From Nitrospira sp. MA-1 (GTDB lineage: Bacteria; Nitrospirota; Nitrospiria; Nitrospirales; UBA8639): 64,000 bases of DNA. The notes beneath the pieces were generated by a model. It had not been told where the DNA came from. It saw only the letters and a program-made list of their open reading frames with translations, and did no database searches. Shown here one piece after another: positions 56,525-64,000 of this stretch. Numbering within the stretch: the first letter of the stretch is position 1; each line of letters opens with the position of its first letter. The stretch spans positions 169,001 through 233,000 of the forward strand of contig JAQJDB010000005.1 of NCBI GenBank assembly GCA_032139905.1, read 5' to 3'. The translations under genes and the position numbers were made by a program.

Positions 56525-58267
56525 ATGAACTTGATCAGATTTTTGATACGCAGTTCCTGGCAATTGCTGCTGGGTTCCATTCTGGCCGGTGTGGTGAGCG
56601 GGCTTGCCGGAGCCGGAATTATTGCGGTCATCCATAGGGGAATGAACGGGACCGATTGGTCGTCCATGCTTGCCTGGAGTTTTCTGGCCCTCGCGGTACT
56701 GGTCGCCGTGACCAAAGCCCTGTCGGAAATTCTGCTGACCAGGTTGGGCCAACGCACCATTTCAGAGTTACGAATGCAGCTGAGTCGACGCATTCTGCAT
56801 GCCCCGCTCCGTCAGTTTGAGGAACTGGGTTCACATCGGTTGCTCGCTGCCTTGAGCGACGACACGGACGTTATCGCGCAGGCCTATGTCCAGTTGCCGC
56901 TTATCTGCGTCAATCTCGCGACGACGATCGGCTGTCTTGCATACTTGGGATGGCTATCCTGGCCACTGCTGATTCTCGTTCTGGCATTTATGGCACTCGG
57001 GAGCATGACGTTCAATCTGCAGGAACAGCGCGCATTGCAATATTTCAAACAAGCACGAGAGACCAACGATGCCCTGTTCGGACATTTCCGTTCCATCATG
57101 GCCGGGATCAAAGAACTCAAGTTGCATCGGCCGCGGCGGGAGGCGTTTCTCGAAACATTGCTTCAGCGAACTGTGAGGGAGTATCAGCGGGACTTTGTCG
57201 GGGGCATGACGGTGTATTCCATCGCGTCCAGTTGGGGAACGTTTCTCTTCTATGCCGTCATCGGCGTCATCCTCTTCCTCTGGCCGTCATGGCGTGACCT
57301 GCCTATTGAGACTGTGGTCGGCGTCACTCTGGTCCTGTTGTACATGATGGGTCCGTTTGCGCAGATTATAGAATTGTTGCCGGGTGTCGGTCGCGCGAAT
57401 ATCGCTCTGAAGAAAATTGAGGCGCTGGGCCTGTCGTTGGCTGCCTCTGCCACGAATCTTACTGGTGAAGCCGTTTCCGGCCCAGCGATTGAACTCGATC
57501 CCAGTGGCTGGCGGTGTCTGGAATTATCAAACGTCACGCATCGGTATTATCGCGAGGGAGAGGATTCCAGTTTTACTGTGGGTCCGATCAATTTAAGTTT
57601 TTCTCCCGGTGAAGTGACGTTTCTCATCGGCGGAAACGGAAGCGGTAAGACCACGCTGGCGATGTTACTGTTGGGTCTCTACACACCTGAGTCTGGAACG
57701 GTTTGCCTCGACGGTGTCCCGATCGAGGACGCCAATCGTGAAGCCTATCGACAATTGTTTTCAACGGTATTCTCGGATTTCTGTTTATTTGATTCCCTGC
57801 TGGGTCTCCAGAGAGACGATCTGGATGCGGAGGCTCTTATGTATTTGGAACGATTGCAACTCCGGTCCAAGGTACAAATCGAGCAAGGCGCCTTCTCGAC
57901 CCAGGCGCTTTCTCAAGGACAACGGAAACGACTGGCGCTGTTGACGGCCTATGTTGAAGACCGGCCGTTTTACGTGTTCGATGAATGGGCAGCCGATCAG
58001 GACCCGCTGTTTCGAAAAGTGTTTTACACGGAGCTTCTTCCGGATCTGAAGGCACGGGGCAAGACGGTTTTCGTCATTACGCATGACGACCAATATTTTC
58101 CGTTGGCCGATCGGTGCATTCGAATGGATTACGGAATGATCGTGGATGTCGCCGCACAATCCACGATTTGCAGCGAGCAGGATTTTGCATTGTCTCAATC
58201 CACGGGGTCCGGAGTGGCCGGGAACCCAGTACGGGCGGGTTCTTTATTCAAGGAGGATCAAGTATGA
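56525..58267 (+). CDS. Cyclic peptide/siderophore export ABC transporter (PvdE/SyrD family)
   Basis: This 580-residue half-transporter has six N-terminal membrane helices (from SSWQLLLGSILAGVVSGLAGAGIIAVIH) and a C-terminal ATPase: Walker A IGGNGSGKTT with K375, signature LSQGQRKRLALL and Walker B FYVFDEWAADQDP. The DEWAADQDP and THDDQYF segments are hallmarks of the PvdE/SyrD branch that moves siderophore or lipopeptide precursors to the periplasm. ATG at 56525 is used (AAGGAA upstream); the longer frame overlaps the PKS. Its stop overlaps the next start (ATGA). With the periplasmic acylase encoded downstream it suggests export of an acylated precursor. Confidence 0.94.
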   Translation: MNLIRFLIRSSWQLLLGSILAGVVSGLAGAGIIAVIHRGMNGTDWSSMLAWSFLALAVLVAVTKALSEILLTRLGQRTISELRMQLSRRILHAPLRQFEELGSHRLLAALSDDTDVIAQAYVQLPLICVNLATTIGCLAYLGWLSWPLLILVLAFMALGSMTFNLQEQRALQYFKQARETNDALFGHFRSIMAGIKELKLHRPRREAFLETLLQRTVREYQRDFVGGMTVYSIASSWGTFLFYAVIGVILFLWPSWRDLPIETVVGVTLVLLYMMGPFAQIIELLPGVGRANIALKKIEALGLSLAASATNLTGEAVSGPAIELDPSGWRCLELSNVTHRYYREGEDSSFTVGPINLSFSPGEVTFLIGGNGSGKTTLAMLLLGLYTPESGTVCLDGVPIEDANREAYRQLFSTVFSDFCLFDSLLGLQRDDLDAEALMYLERLQLRSKVQIEQGAFSTQALSQGQRKRLALLTAYVEDRPFYVFDEWAADQDPLFRKVFYTELLPDLKARGKTVFVITHDDQYFPLADRCIRMDYGMIVDVAAQSTICSEQDFALSQSTGSGVAGNPVRAGSLFKEDQV

Positions 58268-59661
58268 CGGTTCATGTCGATGAAATATGGGAATCCATTG
58301 CGACCGGTCAAACTGCCCGGATAGAACATCTGGGCGCCAATCCCTATCTGGAGCGGCAAGCGCTGAGAGAGTCGAGTGCACGCAGTTACCCGCGCCGGCT
58401 GCCACTGGCGCTCAAGAAGGGGAAGGGCATCTATGTTCAAGATCACGAGGGGCGGACCTATATTGATTGTCTGGCCTGTGCCGGGGCATTGGCTCTTGGC
58501 CACAATCATCCTGTCGTTGTCGAGGCGATCAGCCGGATGCTGCGGGACGAACTTCCGTTTCAGACGCTGGATTTGACCACGCCGGTCAAAGACCGCTTTG
58601 TGGAGAAAGTGTTTGAGTGTTTGCCGAAGGAATTTGCCGATGGTGCGAAAATTCAATTCTGTGGACCATCCGGGGCCGATGCGGTCGAGGCGTCGATCAA
58701 ACTGGTGAAGATCGCGCGTGACCGACGGACGATCCTGGCATTTCAAGGGGCCTATCATGGGATGACGCATGGCACGCTGGGACTGACAGGCGATCTGGGC
58801 CCGAAAAGAGCCATCAGCGGGCTCATGGCTGATGTCCATTTTCTACCCTATCCCTATGCCTATCGTTGCCCGTTCGGTGTGGGAGGCGAAGAGGGGCATC
58901 GTCTCTCCAGTGCGTATATTGAGCGGCTCCTTGACGATCCCAACAGCGGTATCGTGGAGCCGGCCGGGATGATCCTGGAGGTAGTCCAGGGGGAGGGCGG
59001 AGTTATTCCGGCGTCGCTGAGCTGGCTTCAGGAAATCCGCCGTATTACTCGAGAGCGCAACATTCCCTTAATTGTCGACGAAGTTCAAACAGGCCTCGGT
59101 CGAACGGGGACCCTGTTTGCGTTCGAACAGGCGGGCATTGTGCCGGACGTCGTTGTCTTGTCCAAAGCGATCGGCGGCGGATTGCCGTTGAGCGTGGTGG
59201 TCTATCGGCCTGAATTGGATCGATGGACGGCAGGGGCGCATGCAGGCACCTTCAGGGGTAATCAAATGGCGATGGCGACCGGGGAGGCCACGATTGATTT
59301 TATTTGCCGCGAGCAGGTGGCATTGCATGCCGCCAGAATGGGCGAACGGCTGATGAGCAGCTTGAAACGAATACAGGGTGACTCACGGAGTCTCGGCGAT
59401 GTGCGGGGTCGAGGTTTGATGGTGGGTGTGGAAGTTGTCGACACCAACAAGTCCTCGGATAAGTCCGGGGGGTTCGCTGCTGCGCCGGCTATCGCGAGCA
59501 AGATCCAGAACGAAGCCTTGCGGCGAGGACTGATACTGGAACTGGGCGGGCGGAATAACAGTGTTGTGCGGTTTCTTCCTCCCTTGATCGTCACAACGGA
59601 ACAGATCGATACGATCTCGACAATTTTCTCAGAGGCCGTCTCGGCGGCGGAGCGGGATTAA
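58264..59661 (+). CDS. Diaminobutyrate--2-oxoglutarate aminotransferase (class III, PvdH/EctB-like)
   Basis: This 465-residue PLP aminotransferase of class III has K301 as Schiff-base lysine (LSKAIGGGLPLS), FCGPSGADAVEASIKL, FQGAYHGMTHGTLGLTG, LEVVQGEGGV and LIVDEVQTGLGRTG. The whole pattern is that of the DABA aminotransferase family, which makes L-2,4-diaminobutyrate from aspartate semialdehyde with glutamate as donor. Length equals PvdH. A strong AAGGAGG precedes the ATG, which overlaps the transporter stop. It should supply DAB as a monomer for NRPS modules further right. Confidence 0.92.
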   Translation: MTVHVDEIWESIATGQTARIEHLGANPYLERQALRESSARSYPRRLPLALKKGKGIYVQDHEGRTYIDCLACAGALALGHNHPVVVEAISRMLRDELPFQTLDLTTPVKDRFVEKVFECLPKEFADGAKIQFCGPSGADAVEASIKLVKIARDRRTILAFQGAYHGMTHGTLGLTGDLGPKRAISGLMADVHFLPYPYAYRCPFGVGGEEGHRLSSAYIERLLDDPNSGIVEPAGMILEVVQGEGGVIPASLSWLQEIRRITRERNIPLIVDEVQTGLGRTGTLFAFEQAGIVPDVVVLSKAIGGGLPLSVVVYRPELDRWTAGAHAGTFRGNQMAMATGEATIDFICREQVALHAARMGERLMSSLKRIQGDSRSLGDVRGRGLMVGVEVVDTNKSSDKSGGFAAAPAIASKIQNEALRRGLILELGGRNNSVVRFLPPLIVTTEQIDTISTIFSEAVSAAERD

Positions 59662-59666
59662 TCGAC

Positions 59667-62048
59667 ATGACGCCTTTTCGTGTGGTGGCGATTGTCACTG
59701 TTGTCATTGTGGCAGCTGCGGGTGGATGGAGCGTGCTGGTGCTGCGCGCCTCCCTCCCGGTTTTGGACGGCGACGTGAAGATAGGAGGAATACAGGCGCC
59801 CGTGACCGTGACGTTTGACCCACAAGGCATTCCCACGATCATCGCCGCATCACGATTGGATGCGCTACGGGCGCTGGGGTTCGTGACGGCGCAGGACCGC
59901 CTCTTTCAAATGGATGTATTGCGTCGAAGCAGTGCCGGACGGCTGGCCGAGGTGTTCGGGGAGTCGGTCGTGGATATGGACATCAAGCAACGAACGGTCG
60001 GGTTTACACAGGTGGCGGACGCCGTCATGAGCCGTATGCCCGAAGAGCAGAGATCGGCTTTGGAGGCTTACGCAGAAGGAGTCAATGCATTTCTCGACCA
60101 GATGGAGGGGCTTCCGGTCGAATGTGTGATGCTCGGTTACCGTCCGGAGATCTGGCGGCCGGCAGACAGTGTGCTGGTCGTATTGGGAATGTTTCAGGTG
60201 CTGAACGGATATGAGGAGGATGAACGCATGCGCACCGTCATGGGCAGCGTCCTTCCAGACGACGTTTTGGCCTTTCTCGTTCCTGCCGTCGATGCCTACA
60301 CCGATAAGCTGCTGCGAGGCATTACATCACAGGCCGCGATGTCTCCTATCCCGGTGCAGACTCTGGCCACGATTCGGCGTCCCTTGGACCTGAGCCGGAT
60401 ATCCCGGGCGTCGATTGTCAATTCCGATAAACCCGTCGTGGGATCGAACGCCTGGGCAATCGGGGGATCCAGAACAACAGACGGCCGAGCCATTCTCGCC
60501 AACGATATGCATCTTGACGTGGCGGTTCCCAATATCTGGTATCGCGTCCAGCTTCAGTACGAGGACGTCGAGATGGCCGGCATTGTCGTGCCGGGAATTC
60601 CTGTGATGATCACGGGGTCGAACGGGTATGTCGCGTGGGGCTTGACCAATGTAGAAGGAGATTTTCTTGATCTCGTACAGGTGGAACTTAATCCTCGTAA
60701 TGCGCAGGAATATGCGACTCCGGAAGGCTGGCGTTCCTTTACCACCCGTGGAGAAACGATTGTGGTCAAGGATGGAGATGACCGGCAGGTCGAGGTGAAG
60801 GAAACGCTCTGGGGGCCCCTGGCGTCCGAACCTTTGCTTGGACGACCGGTGGCAATTCGTTGGACCGCCCTTGATCCGGATGCAGTGGATGTGGGGTTGC
60901 TGCACCTGGATCGGGTCCGTTCTTTGGCGGAGGCGATCTCTGTGGTGAATCGCGCGGCCGGACCCGCAAACAATGTGCTGCTTGCGGATAGGGATGGTCA
61001 CATTGCCTGGACCTATACAGGCAGGATTCCCATTCGCCATGGATTTGACGGTTCCGTCAGCCTTTCATGGGCGGATGGCCAGGCAGGATGGTCGGGATTC
61101 ATCGAACCGGATCAGTTGCCGCGAATTGTGAACCCTCCGTCAGGATTTCTGGTGAATGCGAATCAACGCATGGTGGACGGCAACGACCCCTATGTGATCG
61201 GCCATTCATTTGCCGGCGGGTATCGAGCGTATCGAATTACTGAGCGCTTGCGCACCATGGTCCCGGCGCGTGAGCCGGACTTGTTCTCCATTCAACTGGA
61301 TACGACGACGGAGATCTATGAGTTCTACCGGAGCCTGGCGTTAGAGTTGCTGAACCAGGCGGAGGTTCAGCAGAAACCTCATCTGTGGGAAGCCCATCGT
61401 GTTCTTGATGCCTGGAATGGAAAGGCTGATGCCGGGAGCATTGGAATTGGGCTATTGGCGGAATTTAGGAACTCGTTGGCGCGCTCGGTCTTTACACCAT
61501 TTTTGGAAGAATGCCGTGAGAAAGACAAAGGTTTTGTCTATGACGGAAATCTGGATACCCCTTTGCGCGCCCTCCTGACTGCGCAAGTGCCTCAGCTTCT
61601 CCCGGATCAGGAGCACTTCACGGATTGGCATGACTTTCTTCTGCATGTGCTGGAGCAAAGCATTGAGGATCTGAAGGCCAGATATCATGTGGTGACCCTG
61701 AGTGAATTGACCTGGGGAACCATGAATCGGGTCGAGATGGTGCATCCGTTGGGGAATGCAATTCCGGGTTTGGGATATGTATTAAATATGCCGGAAGAAA
61801 AAATGCCCGGATGCAGCCAGTGTGTGCGAGTTATTAGCGGAAGTCTCACAGCCAGCCAGCGCATGGTGGTGTCTCCGGCTCATCATGAAGACGGAATATT
61901 TCATATGCCGGGCGGACAGTCGGGGCATCCGTTTTCACCTCACTACCGAGATCAGCAGCCCTACTGGAGTAAAGGCATTCCCACGCCATTGTTGGCAGGC
62001 CCGGTCACGCATCGACTTACATTGAGCCCTTTGCCGGGGCACACGTAA
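59667..62048 (+). CDS. Penicillin acylase-family Ntn hydrolase, probable PvdQ-like siderophore precursor deacylase
   Basis: This 793-residue precursor has an N-terminal signal or anchor helix (VVAIVTVVIVAAAGGWSVLVL), an alpha-chain region (FDPQGIPTIIAASRLDALRALGF, QDRLFQMDVLRR), and the self-cleavage site G259-S260-N (VGSNAWAIGG), where Ser260 becomes the N-terminal nucleophile of the beta chain. LANDMHLDVAVPNIWYRV follows as in the family. PvdQ removes the fatty acyl chain from pyoverdine precursors in the periplasm. The same job fits here because the NRPS begins with a fatty acyl ligase and a PvdE-like exporter is encoded upstream. Family assignment is firm; the substrate is inference. Confidence 0.92.
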   Translation: MTPFRVVAIVTVVIVAAAGGWSVLVLRASLPVLDGDVKIGGIQAPVTVTFDPQGIPTIIAASRLDALRALGFVTAQDRLFQMDVLRRSSAGRLAEVFGESVVDMDIKQRTVGFTQVADAVMSRMPEEQRSALEAYAEGVNAFLDQMEGLPVECVMLGYRPEIWRPADSVLVVLGMFQVLNGYEEDERMRTVMGSVLPDDVLAFLVPAVDAYTDKLLRGITSQAAMSPIPVQTLATIRRPLDLSRISRASIVNSDKPVVGSNAWAIGGSRTTDGRAILANDMHLDVAVPNIWYRVQLQYEDVEMAGIVVPGIPVMITGSNGYVAWGLTNVEGDFLDLVQVELNPRNAQEYATPEGWRSFTTRGETIVVKDGDDRQVEVKETLWGPLASEPLLGRPVAIRWTALDPDAVDVGLLHLDRVRSLAEAISVVNRAAGPANNVLLADRDGHIAWTYTGRIPIRHGFDGSVSLSWADGQAGWSGFIEPDQLPRIVNPPSGFLVNANQRMVDGNDPYVIGHSFAGGYRAYRITERLRTMVPAREPDLFSIQLDTTTEIYEFYRSLALELLNQAEVQQKPHLWEAHRVLDAWNGKADAGSIGIGLLAEFRNSLARSVFTPFLEECREKDKGFVYDGNLDTPLRALLTAQVPQLLPDQEHFTDWHDFLLHVLEQSIEDLKARYHVVTLSELTWGTMNRVEMVHPLGNAIPGLGYVLNMPEEKMPGCSQCVRVISGSLTASQRMVVSPAHHEDGIFHMPGGQSGHPFSPHYRDQQPYWSKGIPTPLLAGPVTHRLTLSPLPGHT

Positions 62049-62106
62049 CGGACGGAGCAACTTACGCGACGTCAGAGACTTTACCCTAACCATATAAGGA
62101 GGATTC

Positions 62107-62343
62107 ATGGGAAACGACGAACAGGAAGATACGACAGTCTACAAAGTAGTGATGAACCATGAGGAGCAATATTCCATCTGGCCGTCCTATCGAGATAATC
62201 CTCTCGGATGGTCGGATGTGGGGAAAACCGGCCTCAAAGAAGAATGTTTGGACTATATCAAGGAGGTATGGACGGATATGCGTCCGTTGAGTTTGCGAAA
62301 GTGGATGGCCGAACAAGCTGAAAAAACGGGTTCTTCATGCTAA
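62107..62343 (+). CDS. MbtH-family adenylation chaperone
   Basis: This 78-residue MbtH-like protein has the family string split as [31 protein letters not shown] and [15 protein letters not shown], with all three conserved tryptophans. These proteins bind and activate adenylation domains, and here possibly the split one. AAGGAGG precedes the ATG. Its end overlaps the thioesterase gene by 7 bases. Confidence 0.97.
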   Translation: MGNDEQEDTTVYKVVMNHEEQYSIWPSYRDNPLGWSDVGKTGLKEECLDYIKEVWTDMRPLSLRKWMAEQAEKTGSSC

Positions 62344-63089
62344 CCGCTGCACGATCACAACCATGGATTGTCACCTGCCGTCCGACGTCGGGAGTCCGGT
62401 TGTTGTGTTTTCCGTATGCCGGTGGAGGGCCTTCGGTGTTTCGCGGTTGGGCGCAATATCTTTCGCCGGAGATTGAACTCTGTGCTGTCCAGCTGCCTGG
62501 GCGAGAGGCGCGGATGAAGGAGTTACCCATCGGAAATCTCAGGCGTTTGGTTGCCGAACTCACGGACGCTCTCGAACCGAGTCTGGACAGACCCGTTGCC
62601 CTATTCGGGCACAGCATTGGCGGACTGATTGCATTTGAACTCGCACGGGAGATACGGCGGCGCTATGCCATCGAACCGGTGCATCTCTTTGTCTCGGGAT
62701 GTCCAGCGCCGCAGATCCGCGACAACGATCCACTGTTCGATCTACCGGAGGACGAATTTCTCGATCATATGCGGCGGTTCAATGGAACCCCACGGGAAGT
62801 GTTGGAACATCCGGAGATGATGCAACTTGTTCTTCCCGCGCTCCGTGCGGATTTTTCGCTCCGCGACACCTATGTGCATGTCGAGGAACCTCCTTTGCAC
62901 TGTGCGATTTCGGTGTTCGGCGGCCTGGAGGACACTCGTGTAGGCACAGAGGAACTGGAGAAATGGAGAGCCCATACGTCCGAATCGTTTCAGATGTGCC
63001 TGTTCCAGGGCGGGCATTTCTTCTTACGGACCGCGCAAGCCGCCGTAGTGGAATCCGTTACCCGGACATTGCATCGGTATGGACGGTGA
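62337..63089 (+). CDS. Type II thioesterase (GrsT-like)
   Basis: This 250-residue alpha/beta hydrolase belongs to the external NRPS/PKS thioesterases, which clear mis-primed carrier domains. It has [28 protein letters not shown], nucleophile S93 in FGHSIGG, and GGHFFL with the catalytic histidine near the end. It is not a chain-releasing domain, so the final thioesterase must lie outside the window. Translation is coupled to mbtH by overlap. Confidence 0.95.
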   Translation: MLTAARSQPWIVTCRPTSGVRLLCFPYAGGGPSVFRGWAQYLSPEIELCAVQLPGREARMKELPIGNLRRLVAELTDALEPSLDRPVALFGHSIGGLIAFELAREIRRRYAIEPVHLFVSGCPAPQIRDNDPLFDLPEDEFLDHMRRFNGTPREVLEHPEMMQLVLPALRADFSLRDTYVHVEEPPLHCAISVFGGLEDTRVGTEELEKWRAHTSESFQMCLFQGGHFFLRTAQAAVVESVTRTLHRYGR

Positions 63090-63195
63090 CGGGGAATATG
63101 CGGGACCGACAGATTTTTATTTACATTGCTGCCGATCCAATTCGGATGGGTTTAGTGGAGTGAGAAGGAATCTACAATGATCCGGAGGTGCAGTT

Positions 63196-64000
63196 ATGAA
63201 CAATGATGGTCAAACGACTTGTACCATCCCGTCGCAGACCTGTGGGGATGGCGATCCGGCATCGATATTTTCAACTGGGCCGCTCGTCCCCGGAGTTCGT
63301 CTCCCGTTGTTGATGACGGCGCAGGAGGGACGGGATCTGGGCGAACTTTCAGCAGCTGCGCGTTGCGGTGCCGACGAGTTTTTGTCGATTCATGGGGGCG
63401 TGTTGTTTCGAGGATTACCGGTGGAATCGCCGTCGGACTTCGAATCCTTTGTGAAGGTCTTCACCCAATCGATGATCGCCTATGAATTCGGTTCTACGCC
63501 GCGCTCGCAGGTTCATCATCAGGTCTACACGTCGACGGAATATCCTTCGGATCAACATATTCCTTTGCACAACGAGCAGGCCTATACCACGGAATGGCCG
63601 ATGAAGATCTGGTTTTACTGCGGCCAGCCGTCCGAGGAAGGCGGATATACGCCCATTGCCGACAGCCGGGAAGTGTTGACACGGATTCCGTCGCATATCC
63701 GGAAACGGTTTATCCGGAAAGGGGTCATGTATGTGCGTAACTATGGCAACGGGCTCGATGTGCCATGGCAAAAAGTGTTCAACACCGAGGATCGTGCCAT
63801 CGTTGAGCAGTTCTGCCGGAAGAACGGGATCCTGTTCGAGTGGAAGCCGGATGGTGAACTGCGGACACGACAGATCGCGCAGGCGGTAGCGGTGCATCCC
63901 GTGACTCAGGAGGAGGTCTGGTTTAATCAGGCGCATTTGTTCCACGTCTCGAATTTGGAGCCGGACGTGCGCGAGGCACTTTTGTGCGCCGTGAGCGAGG
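63196..64000 (+). CDS. SyrP-like Fe(II)/2-oxoglutarate hydroxylase (TauD family), C-terminus cut by window edge
   Basis: An open frame runs from ATG 63196 (GGAGG 7 bases upstream) to the right edge, 268 residues without a stop. It shows the TauD/TfdA-type iron site H125-N-E127 (PLHNEQAYTTEWP), ADSREVL, GVMYVRNYGNGLDVPWQ, LFEWKPDGELRTRQ and EVWFNQAHLFHVSNL. These are typical of SyrP-type hydroxylases that beta-hydroxylate aspartate or other carrier-bound residues. Such beta-hydroxy-aspartate groups bind iron in siderophores. About 60 residues are missing, including the second iron histidine and the 2-oxoglutarate arginine. It is the last gene seen; the cluster continues. Confidence 0.9.
   Translation, partial: MNNDGQTTCTIPSQTCGDGDPASIFSTGPLVPGVRLPLLMTAQEGRDLGELSAAARCGADEFLSIHGGVLFRGLPVESPSDFESFVKVFTQSMIAYEFGSTPRSQVHHQVYTSTEYPSDQHIPLHNEQAYTTEWPMKIWFYCGQPSEEGGYTPIADSREVLTRIPSHIRKRFIRKGVMYVRNYGNGLDVPWQKVFNTEDRAIVEQFCRKNGILFEWKPDGELRTRQIAQAVAVHPVTQEEVWFNQAHLFHVSNLEPDVREALLCAVSE

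Noticed and set aside
1-64000. CRISPR array, rRNA, tRNA or prophage
   Set aside because: I found no regularly spaced repeats, no rRNA-like or tRNA cloverleaf sequence and no phage structural genes.

Overview
The window looks like a chromosomal segment of a Gram-negative bacterium of moderate GC. The outer-membrane receptors, periplasmic adaptor, lipoproteins and TonB-type signalling show the Gram-negative envelope. My best guess from the feel of the housekeeping proteins (an HU-like protein, a glycine-rich RRM protein, a DUF4168 protein, GcvP) is a Nitrospira-type member of Nitrospirota. No rRNA or other phylogenetic marker is present, so this is inference only.

Layout. Positions 1-17 kb are mostly ordinary chromosome: a dicarboxylate/amino-acid symporter (cut by the left edge), glycine dehydrogenase GcvP, an amidohydrolase, an HU-like protein, a TPR protein, the nucleosidase PpnN, a DUF4168 exported protein, a lipoprotein, a class-3 lipase, an RRM protein, a membrane-bound spermidine-synthase-like protein and a lone CheY-like receiver. 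An IS3-family element lies at 17.2-18.5 kb. From 18.9 kb to the right edge almost everything concerns iron and siderophores.

Iron region. There are two complete cell-surface signalling sets, each with a FecI-type sigma factor, a FecR anti-sigma and an FpvA/FecA-type TonB receptor with an N-terminal signalling domain (19.2-24.0 kb on + and 36.5-40.8 kb on -). Between and beside them lie a DUF6607 protein, a DUF3649/PepSY/DUF3325 membrane trio, a serine beta-lactamase-like protein, a tripartite RND efflux pump, a small lipoprotein, a Fur-family protein lacking its C-terminal metal/dimerisation domain, and a second PepSY membrane protein. Three good Fur-box matches are visible by eye. Two of them are followed by strong intrinsic terminators before any gene, which suggests two Fur-repressed small RNAs.

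Biosynthetic cluster (45.5 kb to the right edge, continuing beyond it). A tight + strand run encodes: an NRPS starting with a fatty acyl-AMP ligase (FAAL-ACP-C-A-MT); a short protein carrying the missing C-terminal part of the adenylation domain plus a carrier domain; a PKS module (KS-AT-KR-ACP); a PvdE/SyrD-type cyclic-peptide exporter; a diaminobutyrate aminotransferase; an Ntn-hydrolase acylase of the PvdQ/penicillin acylase family; MbtH; a type II thioesterase; and a SyrP-like Fe(II)/2-oxoglutarate hydroxylase. The logic resembles pyoverdine: a fatty-acylated precursor is made in the cytoplasm, exported, deacylated in the periplasm and taken back up by FpvA-like receptors that signal through FecR/FecI. 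The unusual parts are a methyltransferase inside the adenylation domain that resembles guanidinoacetate N-methyltransferase, with both guanidino-binding acids conserved, and the splitting of that adenylation domain over two proteins. The product is probably an undescribed siderophore, but the cluster is incomplete here and the product is inference.
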